Origin: Camellia lanceoleosa
Taxonomy: Eukaryota; Streptophyta; Magnoliopsida; Ericales; Theaceae
Direction of reading: 5' to 3'
Assembly: GCA_025200525.1 (NCBI GenBank)
Contig: CM045758.1
Span: 59,615,649-59,679,648, forward strand
DNA: 64,000 nucleotides
A program made the translations under genes and the position numbers. The notes under the pieces were generated by a model. It was not told where the DNA came from, searched no databases, and saw nothing but the letters and a program-made list of their open reading frames with translations. Position 1 is the first letter of the stretch, and each line of letters opens with the position of its first letter. This document shows positions 34,970-46,957 of the stretch, one piece after another.

Positions 34970-37900
34970 ATGATAACTGAAAATGAGAGTGCTGAGACTT
35001 ATCCTACCCTTGTTCCTATCTCAGGAATTGTGATGCCAACAGTAACTTTATCAGTTTCCGATCAATCATGGGGGAAAACGAGAAAAGTTTACTGGAATTG
35101 ATTTAAAATGATGGCAACAAAAAATGTTATTTAATCTTACCACTTTAAATCTGGCTCGATATACCCATGAAATTGTACAAGTACTAAGCAAGGGAGAAAC
35201 TGATCGGCAAATTGTGGCTGCAGTGGAAGCCTGGAAGCATGGGGACTTTTTGTGTTGGAATGATATTCTCAATAGTCTTGCAAACACACTTTATAATGTG
35301 TATTACATGAAGGGAATTGCTAGAGATATGTGGGAATCTTTAGAACTACAATATAAGACACAAGATGCTAGCGCAAAGAAATTTGTTGTCAGACATTTTT
35401 TGGATTATATGATGGTTGATTCCAAGACTATTATTAGTCAAGTGCAAGACTTTCAGTTAATTCTTCATGAGATTCATGCTGAAGGAATGACTCTTAGTGA
35501 ATCCTTTCAAGTTGTGGTAATTATTGAAAAGTTGCCACAAACATGGAAGGATTTTAAGAATTATCTGAAGCATGAGCTCAAGGGGATGAAACTAGAGGAG
35601 TTGATCGTGCGGCTCCGTATAGAGGAGGATAACCGTGGTTCTGACAAAAAGACAAGCAGTCATATGATTAAAGCCAAAGTGAATGTTGTGGAACAAGGAC
35701 GATGCCCTAAATCCAACAATAGAAAGAGGAAGTATGACGGTAAGAGTCCCAAGTAGGGCTTCCAAGAGTTGAACAACAAGAAGTTCAAAGGCAAGTGTTT
35801 TGTGTGCGGCAGAGATGGACAGTAAGCGATGAATTGCCATCAACGCAAGGACAACGGAGATTCTAGCAAGAGACCTGCACAAGCACATGTGACCAAAGTA
35901 AAAAACCTTTCAAATGGGTTGGCAGATATTAGTCTCTTTGCAGTGGTGTTAGAGGCAAATTTGATAGACAATACCAAGGAATGGTGGGTGGACATGGGGG
36001 CTACTTGTCATATTTGCGCCGACAAAAAGATGTTCATGACTCATAATATGGTGGAAATGGAGAACAACTCTTTATTGGAAGTTCTTCAACCTCTGAAGTC
36101 GAGGGACAAGGTAATGTTGTGTTGAAGATGACTTTGGGAAAGGAACTCACTCTCAACAATGTACTCCGTGTGTTGGAAATTCAAAAGAATCTAATTTTCG
36201 GGTCATTGTTGATTAAGAATAGGTTTAAATTAGTCTTTCAATCGGAGAAGGTTCTTTCCAAAAACGGGATGTATATGGGAAAGGGCTATGTGTATGATGG
36301 GCTATTAAGCTCATGTATTAACTGTTGTACCCAATATTATGAATAATAATAAGAATACTTTCTGTTTATATTGTTGAGTCCTATTATTTGTGGCGGGCAT
36401 GGTAGATTAGGATATGTGAATTTCAATTCTATTTGTAGATTAATTTTTTTAAAAAAATTGTTTACCTAAATTGAAATTGATTCTAATCACAAGTGTGAAG
36501 TTTGCATTGAAGCAAAACTCACAAAGGCATCATTTAATAAAGTAGAGAGAAGTACTAAACTTCTGAGTTTGATTCATTTGTGATCTGAAATATGTTCAAA
36601 CAAGAAGAGGTAAAAAGAATTTCATTACTTTTATTGATAATAGCACGTGGTATTGCTATGTTTACTCGTTAAGAAGCAAAGATGAAGCCTTAGAGGCTTT
36701 CAAGCAATACAAAGTTGAGGTTGAGAACCAACTTGGCAAGAGAATTTAGGTTGTCAGAAATGACAGAGGTGGTGAATATGATGCTCCATTTGAGGAAGTG
36801 TGTTCTCAATTCAGAATTATTCATCAAACTACTGTCCATTATCGTCCTCAATCAAATGGAGTGGCTGAGAGAATGAACCAAACTCTAAAAGAGATGATGA
36901 ATGCCATGTTAATAAGTTTGGATTTATCCCAAAATTTGTGGGGAGAGGCAGTTCTATCTATAAATTTTATTTAAACAGAATACCCCACAAGAAGACAAAC
37001 CAAATACCATGAGTTGTGGAAAGGTCGGAAGCCTACCTACAATTATCTTAAAATGTGGGGGTGTTTGGCAAAAGTGGCTATCCCTAGCCCCAAGATGACT
37101 AAGATTTGATAAAAAACTGTTGATTTGTGTATTCATCAGTTATGCGAATAATAATAGTGTATATCGATTTTTGATTCATAAATCTGAAAATCCTGATGTG
37201 CATGAGAATATTATTATTGAGTCGAGGAATGCAATGTTCTTTGAACATATATTTCATTGCAAGACAACTGTCGAGTCTATGACTCCAGAAGCAGAAAACA
37301 CAAGTTTTATCAAAAGAACTTTTGATGCTGTTATGAGTAAGAGTGAGGACCTAGAACATCAAGAGGATAATGAACCTAGACGAAGTAAGAGCGTTAGAAC
37401 TTCAAAATCCGTTGGTCCTGATTTTCTAACTAACTTGTTAGAAAATGAGCCTCAAAGCTTTAAGGAAGCGATGTCAAGTCCTAAAGCACCTTTGTAGGAA
37501 GAGGCTGTGTATAGTGAAATTGAATCCATCATGCAAAATCATATTTGGAAATTGGCTGATCTCACTTGGATATAAATGGATATTCAAGAGAAAAATGAAA
37601 GCAGATTGTTCAATTGACAAGTATAAAGCGAGAATTGTAGTCAAGGGGTATAGGCAAAAGGAGGGTCTAGATTATTTTGATACATATTCTCTTGTTACAA
37701 GAATAACATTCATTCGTATGCTAATAATAATTGTGATGTTGTATAATTTGGAGATACATCAATGGATGTTACAACAACTTTCTTAAACGGCAACTTAGAT
37801 GAGGAGATCTATATGGAACAACTCCAGGGGTTTGTGGTTCCAAGCGAAGAGAAGAAAGTCTGTAAGTTTGTAAAATTGCTTTATGGGTTAAAACAAGCAC

Positions 37901-38690
37901 CGAAACAATGACATGTGAAATTTGATGATTTCATGATTTCAGACGGGTTTAAGATAAATGAATGTGACAAGTGTGTCTATTTGAAGAAAATAAATGAAGG
38001 CTATGTCATAGTTTGTCTTTATGTTGATGGCATGATTATTATTGGGAGTAATAATGACATGATAAAGTCTACAAAGAAGATGTTAAACAAATGGTTTGAC
38101 ATGAAGGACTTTGGAGTTGCAGATGTAATTCTTGAAATGAAGATTACAAAATCTTCTGACGGATATGCTTTATCTTAGTCTCACTATGTTAAGAAATTTT
38201 GGAGAAATTTGGTGAGCATGAGAATGCTAATACACCTATTGATATCAGTATTCATTTATCAAAGAATATAGGTGCAAATATATCACAATTAAAGTACTCC
38301 CATATTATTGGGAGCTTGATGTACCTTAAGAATTGCACTCGATCTGATATTGCTTATGCAGTAAGCAAGTTGAGTAGGTATTCAAGTAATCCAAGAAAAG
38401 AGCACTGGAAAGCTATTGTTGGGGTACTTAGATATCTAAGATATATCTAGAGATATGGCTTACAATATACTCGTTATCTAGCAGTAATAGAAGAATACAA
38501 CGATGCAAGACTTGAAATCCACAAGTGGATGTGTCTTTACCTTGGGAGGTAGTGCAGTCTCTTGGAAGTCATCCAAAGAGACATGCATAGCAAGGTCTAC
38601 AATGGAATTTGAGTTTATTGCATTAGATAAAACTGGAGAAGAAGCAGAGTGTCTTTGAAATTTCCTATAAGAGATTCCAATGTGGCCTAA
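34970..38690 (+). pseudogene. Ty1/copia element 1 gag-pol, heavily degenerate
   Basis: Gag with a UBN2-type region (about 35040-35760) is followed by a zinc knuckle beginning CFVCGRDGQ and broken by a stop at 35824. The protease motif reads VDMGAT (about 35990). Integrase shows NDRGGEYD (about 36757) and NGVAERMN (about 36858). Reverse transcriptase shows YKARIVVKGY (about 37622) and LLYGLKQAP (about 37876). Its catalytic box reads YVDG at 38020-38031 instead of the family's YVDD. An RNase H-like end follows ([21 protein letters not shown], about 38520-38620). Stops (35754, 35824, 36747, 37495 and others) and frameshifts occur throughout. No forward 3' LTR follows. Confidence 0.88.
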
Positions 38691-38858
38691 GCATAAACGT
38701 AATTTTTGATTTAAAAATTAACCATCCGATTGTATCAAGTCAATTAGGATGTAACAATTAAGTTTTGGATGCAACCACACTGAATAATTTATTAGGTTAC
38801 ACCAAAACCATACCCACATAGAATAAAACACTAGGTTGTAACAAAAACACCCACATAG
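38691..38858. other. Sequence between the two copia elements
   Basis: Unrecognised AT-rich DNA that forms the left flank of copia element 2. Its continuation after element 2 starts at 42673. Confidence 0.4.
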
Positions 38859-39015
38859 TGTTAGAATGTGTTAGGATATTTCTCATTTTTATTCATTCAG
38901 TCTCTTTATTTGCTGTAATGGGCCTTTATTTAGGCCTTAACTTATGTTTATGATTTAATATAAAAGGGTATGATTAACCACTCATACTCTAATCTTTTCT
39001 CTTCTAAAATTAACA
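38859..39015 (+). repeat. 5' LTR of copia element 2
   Basis: TGTTAG...TAACA, 157 bp, with ATATAAAAGGG as a TATA-like box (about 38959). It differs from the 3' LTR at about six positions by eye (about 96% identity), indicating a fairly young insertion. Confidence 0.93.
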
Positions 39016-39109
39016 GGGTATCAGAGCCCATCATTCTGATACAGTTGAGCCACAGTCCACAGCTCCAGTTGATTCATCTGCTGATATCTCGGGGTTTTCT
39101 ACTTTTGAG

Positions 39110-42100
39110 TTGGAGGTTGCTCTTCGCCACTTGCTAGACCGTCGGGCCTCTAGTTCATCTTCAGGTAATATTGCCCAGTTAGGTAACTTAGCTTCTTCTA
39201 CAAGTGCTTTCCTCTCTCATCAAACGTTATCTTGGATTATCGATTCCGGTGCTTCCGACCACATGTTTGGTTCTTCTTATTTGTTCTCCGCATATACCCC
39301 TTCTTCAGGGCAGGATAAAGTTCGAATTGCTGATGGTACCATTTCTTCTGTGTCTGGGAAAGGTTTAATTCATGCCACTGCTTCTCTCCCTTTATCTTCT
39401 ATCCTACATGTTCTCAATTTTAGTGTTAATCTTTTGTCTTTGAGTCGTATTACTCGGGACTTAAATTGTAGTGTGACCTTTTTTCCTGACCATTGTCTAT
39501 TTCAGGACCTTATCACGAAGAAGATGATTGGCAGTGGTAGACACGAGAATGGTCTTTATCTCTTGGATCAAGCAGACAACCTGGCTCACTCATCCATTCA
39601 GTTTCCATCTACCAAGGAAGACATCTGGCTGTGGCACCGCCGTCTTGGGCATCTGGCTGTGGCACCGCCGTCTTGGGCATCAATCTTTTTTGTTACTTAA
39701 GCATCTTTTTCCCTTTATTTTTTTGAAAAATAATGTTTCTGAGTTTCATTGTGAGTCGTGTCAACTTGGCAAACAACACAGAGCTTCTTTTGCTCCTTCT
39801 ATTAATAAAAGTTTAGTTCTTTTTTCTTTGATTTATTCTGATGTATGGGGTCCCTCTCGTTTTGTGTCTTTAAAGGGTCAACGATGGTTTGTCACCTTTA
39901 TTGATGATTGTTCTAGGACCACCTGGGTGTATCTTATGAAGGACAAATGTGAGGTGTTTTCTGTGTTTCAAAATTTTCATAAAATGCTTTGCACTCAATT
40001 TGGGGTAGTTGTCAAAATTCTGCGTTTTGATGATAGGGGGGAATACAATGATTCTGGACTTGCCAACTATTTTGCCACTCATGGTATTATTCATCAAACT
40101 TCTTGTACCAATACCCCTCAACAGAATGGTGTTGCCGAGCGTAAAAATCGGCATTTTCTTGATATTGCACGTTGTTTATCCTTTGAAATGCGCGTTCCTC
40201 GATCCTATTGGGGGGAAGCGGTTCTCACTGCTGCGTTCCTCATCAATCGGCTTCCTACCCAGGTTCTTCATAAACAAACTTCTCTTCGGGTTTTGTTCGG
40301 CTTCCAAGCTTCTGCTGCCTTCTCCATTCCTCCCAAAACCTTTGGGTGTGTGTGCTTTGTTCATAATCATTCTCCTACCCGTAGTAAGTTGGATCCTCGG
40401 TCTCTTTGGTGTGTCTTCTTGGGTTACTCCGCCACTCAAAAGGGCTACAAGTGTTATCATCCCTCTTCTCACAAATGGTTTGTCTCTATGGATGTGTCTT
40501 TCTTTGAATCTCAGTCTTATTTTCTCTCCTCCCCGGTGTCCCTGTCATCTCTTCAGGGGGAGCCTTGGTGTGAAGAGACTCTTGTATCACTACCATCACC
40601 ATCACCATCAGTTATTGCGACTCCTGAGACTATTATTACTGATGATCCAACTATTGAGAATGCTGACTTTCCATCTGCAGTGAAAGACGGCAAAGTGTAT
40701 GTCTGGGACAAGGGTAGACAGAAAGTTACTTGGGTACAAGAGACCAATTCAAATTCTCCACTGCTATCTTTTTCTTTTGATGAGTGTCCAGAATCCTCTC
40801 CTTCTGTTGAACCTCTAGGTAACTCAATTCTTTCTGATCTAGATGTTCCCATTGCTAAAAGAAAGGGGGTTAGGTCGTGTACTCAACATCCTATTTCTCA
40901 TTTTGTCTCCTACACTAATCTGTCTTCTTCCTATAAAGCTTTTTTGTCTAAAGTTTCTTTTGTAAGTCTTCCTTTCAATTTTCAGGATGCTATTTCTACT
41001 CCTGAGTGGAAGCATACCATGATGGAGGAGATTAGAGCGCTTGCTAAAAATGGCACTTGGGAATTGGCTGCATTACCTAAGGGCAAACGACCTGTTGGAT
41101 GTAAGTGGGTGTACACTGTAAAGCACAAAGCCGATGGTTCAATTGAACGTTACAAGGCTAGATTGGTGGCCAAGGGTTTTACTCAGACTTATGGAGTAGA
41201 CTACCAGGAGACATTTGCACCGGTTGCTAAGATGAATTCTGTCAGAGTCCTTCTCTCCCTTGCCTCTAATCTTGACTGGCCTCTCCATCAATTTGATGTA
41301 AAAAATGCTTTCTTTCATGGAGATCTGGCAGAAGAGGTGTACATGGACATTCCCCCTCGCTTTGAGGATGTTAAAACCACAGGAAAGGTGTGTCGGTTAC
41401 GCAAGTCACTTTATGGCCTTAAGCAGTCTTCTAGGGCTTGGTTTGAGAGGTTTATTCAGGCCATGCTGAGATATGGTTTCAAACAAAGTCAAGTTGATCA
41501 TACTTCGTTTGTGAAACACTCCTTACATGGTAAAACGACAGCTCTCATTGTCTATGTGGATGATATTGTACTCACAGGGGTTGATGTTGAGGAGGTTCCT
41601 CGGTTAAAGGAGTATTTGGCTAATGAGTTTGCAATCAAAGACTTAGGCAAACTGAAGTACTTTCTAGGCATTGAGGTTACTAGGTCCAAAGATGGTATCT
41701 TCATATGTCAACGAAAGTATGTGCTTGATTTGCTAAAAGAAACTAGAATGCTTGGAAGTAAAGCATGTGATACACCATTAGAACCCGGACTAAAGCTTAG
41801 TGAGGATGAAAGAGGTGAGCCTGTAGACAGGGGGAGATACTAGAGACTAGTGGGTAAGCTTATTTACTTATCCCATTCGCGGCCTGATATTGCTATTGCA
41901 GTGAGTATGGTTAGCCAGTTTATGCATGCTCCACGTGCAACTTACTTAGAGGCGGTTATGCGGATTCTAAGATACCTGAAATCTTCTCCGGGTAAAGGCC
42001 TTTATTTCTTAAAGCATAGTCATCTCTGTGTGGAGGCATATACAGATGCTGATTGGGCTGGCTCAGTAACTGATAGAAGATCCACCTCTGGCTATTGTAC

Positions 42101-42508
42101 CTTCGTTGGCGGAAATCTAGTTACTTGGAGAAGCAAGAAACAAAATGTTGTTGCGCGGTCTAGTGCAGAGGCTGAATTCAGAGCTATGGCTCAAGGTGTG
42201 TGTGAGTTTTTATGGATTCGATTATTATTGCGGGATTTGGGGATTCATCAGACAGATTCTATGAGGCTATACTGTGACAATAAGGCCGCCATTAATATAG
42301 CCCACAATCCGATTCAGCATGATCGGACCAAGCATATGGAGATTGATCGGCATTTTATCAAGGAAAAGCTTACTAGTGGCGCTATATGTATGCCTTCGTG
42401 CGGTCTGGGGATCAATTGGTTGATGTTCTTACCAAAGGATTAGGGATTAAACCGTTCTGTGACATTCTTGACAAGCTGGGCATGAGAGATATTTTCGCAC
42501 CAGCTTGA
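39110..42508 (+). pseudogene. Copia element 2 pol polyprotein, three disabling lesions
   Basis: Domains in order: aspartic protease (WIIDSGASDHM, about 39232), pre-integrase zinc region (LWHRRLGH; later CESCQLGK, about 39752), integrase core with YSDVWGP (about 39835), RFDDRGEY (about 40024) and NGVAERKN (about 40125), reverse transcriptase with YKARLVAKGF (about 41151), FDVKNAF and an intact YVDD (about 41552), then RNase H (TDADWAGS, about 42045; SSAEAEF, about 42163). A 28-bp tandem duplication (39623-39650/39651-39678) shifts the frame in the zinc region. An in-frame TAG at 41841-41843 separates RT from RNase H. A single-base loss near 42391 shifts the last codons. Confidence 0.9.
39623..39678. 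repeat. 28-bp tandem duplication breaking the pol frame
   Basis: Two exact copies of a 28-bp unit starting ATCTGGCTGTGGCACCGCCG (39623-39650, 39651-39678). As 28 is not a multiple of three it moves translation out of frame, and the peptide WLWHRRLGH appears in both frames. Confidence 0.97.
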
Positions 42509-42515
42509 GGGGGAG

Positions 42516-42672
42516 TGTTAGAATTTGTTAGGATATTTTCCATTTTTATTCATTTAGTCTCTTTATTTGCTGTAATGGGCCTTTATTTAGGCCTTAACTT
42601 ATGTTTATGATTTAATATAAAAGGGTATGATTAACCATTCATACTTTAATCTTTTCTCTTCTAAAATTAACA
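42516..42672 (+). repeat. 3' LTR of copia element 2
   Basis: 157 bp, direct copy of 38859-39015 with about six mismatches, directly preceded by the polypurine tract. Confidence 0.93.
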
Positions 42673-42942
42673 CACAGGATAAAACCTATGTCTCTTCTTC
42701 AAAGAAGAATGTAAACCAGAGCACAAATCGACTCTCTCTCTTTAGTTTCTTTTCCTCAAATCTTCATCATTTCTCTTCAATTTTGTTTCATTGTTTTCCT
42801 ATGATTCGTCTTTGACTTTCTCAAATCAAATAAAGTAGACCCAAAGTTTTTATATATTTACGAAATTTCTCCTCAAATAAAACAACAAATTATTATTTAT
42901 TTTTATTTATTTATTTTTTCAGGAAAAAAATTTCAACACAAC

Positions 42943-43835
42943 CAAAATTTTAAACCTTAAGATGGTTGGGAAGTTATTACAAATGATGTAGTTAATTCAC
43001 TTACAAAGTGAGTGCAAAGACGATTGTGACTTTGATTATAATCAAAGTAGAGCAGTAGGAAAAACAAACAAAATTATTTCAGAGAGAAATAGAGCAATAA
43101 ATACAACAACAATACTTCAAACAAACAAATATGCAATAAGATTATATTGGAAATTAAACTAGAAATTGTAATACAAAACGATACATTACCGAAATTAGTC
43201 GAGGCTTGTGTTGGACAAAACTTCTTTAAGGTTTAATTCGCCCTCCACTGAGATGCTTAGGTTGTCGGCGCCAACCTCCCAGGATATGACTAGAATTCAA
43301 GTTCGCAACACAACGATCCCAGATATGGCGAATCAAACTTGTTGTACTCTTCCTAGGACTCAAGTACTCTCTAATGTAGAAAAACAGAGCAAAAAATTCC
43401 AAAAAATTTGATGCGACTATAACTCTAATTTAAATTGTAATTCGATACCAATTTCTATCTCCAAACACGAATTTGTTCAAATTTCGGTGATTTAACTTCG
43501 AGAATGTGCTTGAAATGCGATGAACACTGTCCCAAATCAGCTGTAAAACTGACCTTCATCATATGAACCTCTATCAAGAATTTGATAGATGCCCCTAGGA
43601 GGGGGATAAACCTAATCACAATCAAAATTGAATTTCCATTTGAAGGCTTCAAAGTTTTTGGAAGAAATCAGAGACGAATTCAATTTTGAATTCATCCAAC
43701 TACTGTATTGCCGAAGCCTTCTTCGGAGTCAATTTCGCATTCACTCGGACACGCGACATAGAACGCATTTCCACCTGAACACACCTCAATCGGTGTCCGG
43801 ATCCCATCCCCAATTAGGCTCAAAGTTGTCCTAAA
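42943..43835 (-). repeat. Inverted LTR of the copia 1 family
   Basis: Reverse complement of the LTR at 34009-34872 over about 800 bp, extended about 70 bp further at its own 5' end (43760-43835) where the forward copy is truncated. It faces the opposite way to element 1, so it is not a normal 3' LTR. It marks the right limit of the insertion in copy B; unit sequence resumes at about 43850. Confidence 0.7.
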
Positions 43836-44292
43836 CTCATGGTTTTACAAACCATTTTTCCAACGTGTCCAATACTTTGGAGACTGATTTTGCTTACACA
43901 CTTGGCAAGGGGTGTGAATAAAATGCACTTTTATATTAGGCAAAATATTGAGGTCTTCCACTTTAAAATGATGTATATCAAACCTTAAATGGGGTACATC
44001 ACATTAAATGGGGGTCAATTACATTGATTTAACCAATAAAAGAGTGTGTTTTGTTTATATACTTTGTCAGTTGTGTACAAAATAGTTTTCAATATTTTGG
44101 TTGCACCATGCTATAGATTTTACATGGAATATCAACAATTACTACCGTGAACATGGGGTGGGTTGCATTCTTATTGTGGGATTCACCCTCATTTGAGTGG
44201 TTGGTAAATTTTTGAATAATTTATGTGTTATCTTTAATATTTTTGTTTTAATTTTGAAGAATTTGAGTTTTTATTAGTAGCATGTGTTTTAA

Positions 44293-44492
44293 CTAGGCGT
44301 GGTCTGATTGGCCATCATGACTTTCCTAAGGGCTTAGTTCCTATGGGGAGGTCATGGTTTCAACTCTTTCTAGGGGAGTTGAACTAAGGAGGCAAGCACT
44401 TGGTGCTTTGTAATGGGTGGGCAGGCTAACTCCCATAGGTGCTAATTTAACAATTAACAACTAACTTTCGCTAATAAAAAAATAAAATAAAA
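44293..44492 (+). mobile_element. tRNA-derived SINE, copy B
   Basis: A 200-bp element with a perfect 19-bp target duplication TTAGTAGCATGTGTTTTAA (44274-44292, 44493-44511), the hallmark of LINE-mediated retroposition. GGTTTCAACTC (about 44356) resembles a pol III B box, and the 3' end CTAACTTTCGCTAATAAAAA is A-rich. It is also present in copy A, so the insertion predates the segmental duplication. Confidence 0.82.
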
Positions 44493-46957
44493 TTAGTAGC
44501 ATGTGTTTTAAAAGTTACTTTTGGAACTTGATTTGGTTTGGAATGAAAACATGACTTGAGGCCAAAGTCGGGATTACTTTTGGTGAATAGAGAGCTTAAA
44601 GTCGTGGGTTCAAAACACGACCGATATTATGTTTTAATAGGAGTTGTGTTTTGAAATCATGGCTTTGAGCTCAAAGTCATGTTCTTTCATTCCATGTGGT
44701 GAAAAAATCCAAAGTTTTAGCCTTATGTAATAAAGTTATCCGACAATGTGATCTTGTATCTTGTGTAACGTGTACATCATGATGGTCTATTTACATAATA
44801 GAAATATATCACCGTGATGTATCTGTTACACAAGATTTTACCTCCAATAGTGGGATTGTTGCATATACTAGTATATTGCCATTTCATTGAAAAGTTGCTT
44901 CTGTAGCAATCATTCAATATTGACACTGGGCAGGAACATTTTTTGTCTGGTGTTGGCATATATTATTGACAAGTCAAAAATGTCAAATGGTTTAGTTGTC
45001 TTATTAATCGACATGATATTATATTGTCACATCAAATATTAATGTAGCAAATAGAATTATGTTCGAATTTATGTGTCTTGGTCTCCTGCCAGTATTTGTC
45101 CTTAGATTGTAAATTGGTGCTCCAGCAAGTTGTCCTGAGAATCAAGTTCTTGTACAGTTAAGTGAAAGGAAAATTGAACGGGAAAAAGGAATGTGTATAT
45201 TGTACTTCTATTTCATATATTAATATATATCTGTATTATGCTTTTTCTTAGAAAACAATAAATAAATTAAAGTGAAAGGGAAAAAGAATATATTTGGGTT
45301 TTTGTTTTTATTTCTAAATGTGGTCTTCTTTAATTTGGGGTTGGAATTTGTGTATTGAATAGTTCTTGCTATGTTCTACCGCAGGGTCCTACGAGTTCTG
45401 TTTTATAGTTTTCTTGATCTCTGTCTTCACCATGAGGAGGTCATGGAAATATGGATAGACAACTTCAGAGAATCTGGTTTCAAGTTGGTGATCAAAAAAA
45501 GAATTTAGTTTCAAGTTTTGCTATTACTCAAGCAAAATGGTTTGCCACTAACATTCTTTCACATTGACGAGATTTTACTATGGATTATGGCTTTTAGTGT
45601 TTTAAACATTTTATTTAAAGGGAATTGCTATTGCTAAATAATATATAGTGGTTTACTTAGATTGTATATTGGTGTTGTATCAGTCAAGTTCTTGTCTAGT
45701 TAAGCAAAATGGAAAAAGATTTGTGCAATATATGTGGTTGTTTTTGTTTTTCAATGTGGTCCTCTTTAGTTTGGGTGAGAATTTGCGTATTGATTAGTGT
45801 TTCATATGTTCTATTGAATCATGTTATGAGTTCTACACTGTCATATGTTCTAATTAAATATTTTTGTTTCTCCAAATAACCATGGTTGATTTATGTAGAT
45901 GATACCATTAGTTTCATAGTTTTCTCGACTTTCTGTCTTCATCATGAAGAGTCATTGAAATATGGAGAGACATCTTTGGAGAATTTGGTTTCAAGTTTTT
46001 GCTATTACTTAAGCAAAATAGTTTGCTATTATCATTCTTTCATATTGATGAGATTTGAGAATGGATTGCTTCTTGTTTGTGTTAAAAGGTTCCTCGAAGG
46101 CAATGGGCATCTTTTTAGCAATTATTTAGTTCTTTTTTGCAATGACTATCCATCTAATAATTTATTTAAAACCCCTAGTTTAGATCAGTTTTGGTACTAG
46201 GAAATACATGTTTTTGCTTCAATATGGACCCGATGGTACTAAATTCACAATATTTACTCCGAAGTGTTCGATAGGCGAAATTATTCAGTGCTCTCCATGA
46301 TAGACTAAGATAGGCTATTAGATTTGAGTAATGGCAGCAATTTCAAAATTGTATGCATTATTATGCTTCTCTATTGATGATGATGGTTCCTGTGGAGTAA
46401 TTCTTATTTTTGAGTTTTACAGAAGAGGTAGCGATGAGATTGCTTCTTGGTCTTCTTGTTTCTTGCCTACCAATGCAGTTTGACGGTGAGGCTTTGTGAT
46501 TAATTTTATTTCTTTTCTAGCAGAGTTGGTGCTTGTCCTGTTGAATTGATTGCTTGTAATTTTATCAGAGAAGGAAAGAGGGTATGTTTTGTGAAATGCC
46601 GGTGTCATGCAATTTGTAGAACCAGTCATTGGTGTTTGATGTTGCAGCTATCAAATATTTCTGCAAACAAATTCTGCATTGCTGTGATACAAATTTTTTA
46701 GTATTTTGATTCCAAGTCGTACAAATCCAGACTTTTGAGCTCACAATGAAATCCATGAGTAAAGAGGACTTGTTACATTGTTTTTACTAGTAGGGATTAT
46801 AATTGTAGAAAGAGTGTCATTGCACAATTGAATGGAAGCTAGCTTGCTTGTTTAAAATATAAGCTAGCTTGTTCGTCTAAAATAAGCTACAAATAAGCGA
46901 AGCAAAGCTTTTTAACAGATTTAGTTGATAAGTAGGGTGGTTTGGGCAATAATATGA

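Larger units (their letters stand above)
38859..42672 (+). mobile_element. Ty1/copia element 2, nearly complete but lacking gag
   Basis: Two 157-bp LTRs in direct orientation bound the element. The primer-binding site begins GGTATCAGAGCCC (39017) and a polypurine tract TTGAGGGGGAG (42505-42515) precedes the 3' LTR. Flanks CATAG (38854-38858) and CACAG (42673-42677) match at four of five positions, a slightly eroded 5-bp target duplication. Only about 95 bases separate the PBS from the first long frame, which goes almost straight into protease; most of gag, including the zinc knuckle, is absent. The element would depend on others for particle formation. Confidence 0.92.

Noticed and set aside
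40009..40683. 224-residue open frame overlapping copia element 2
   Set aside because: A shadow frame of the pol polyprotein; the real frame carries integrase motifs at the same place.
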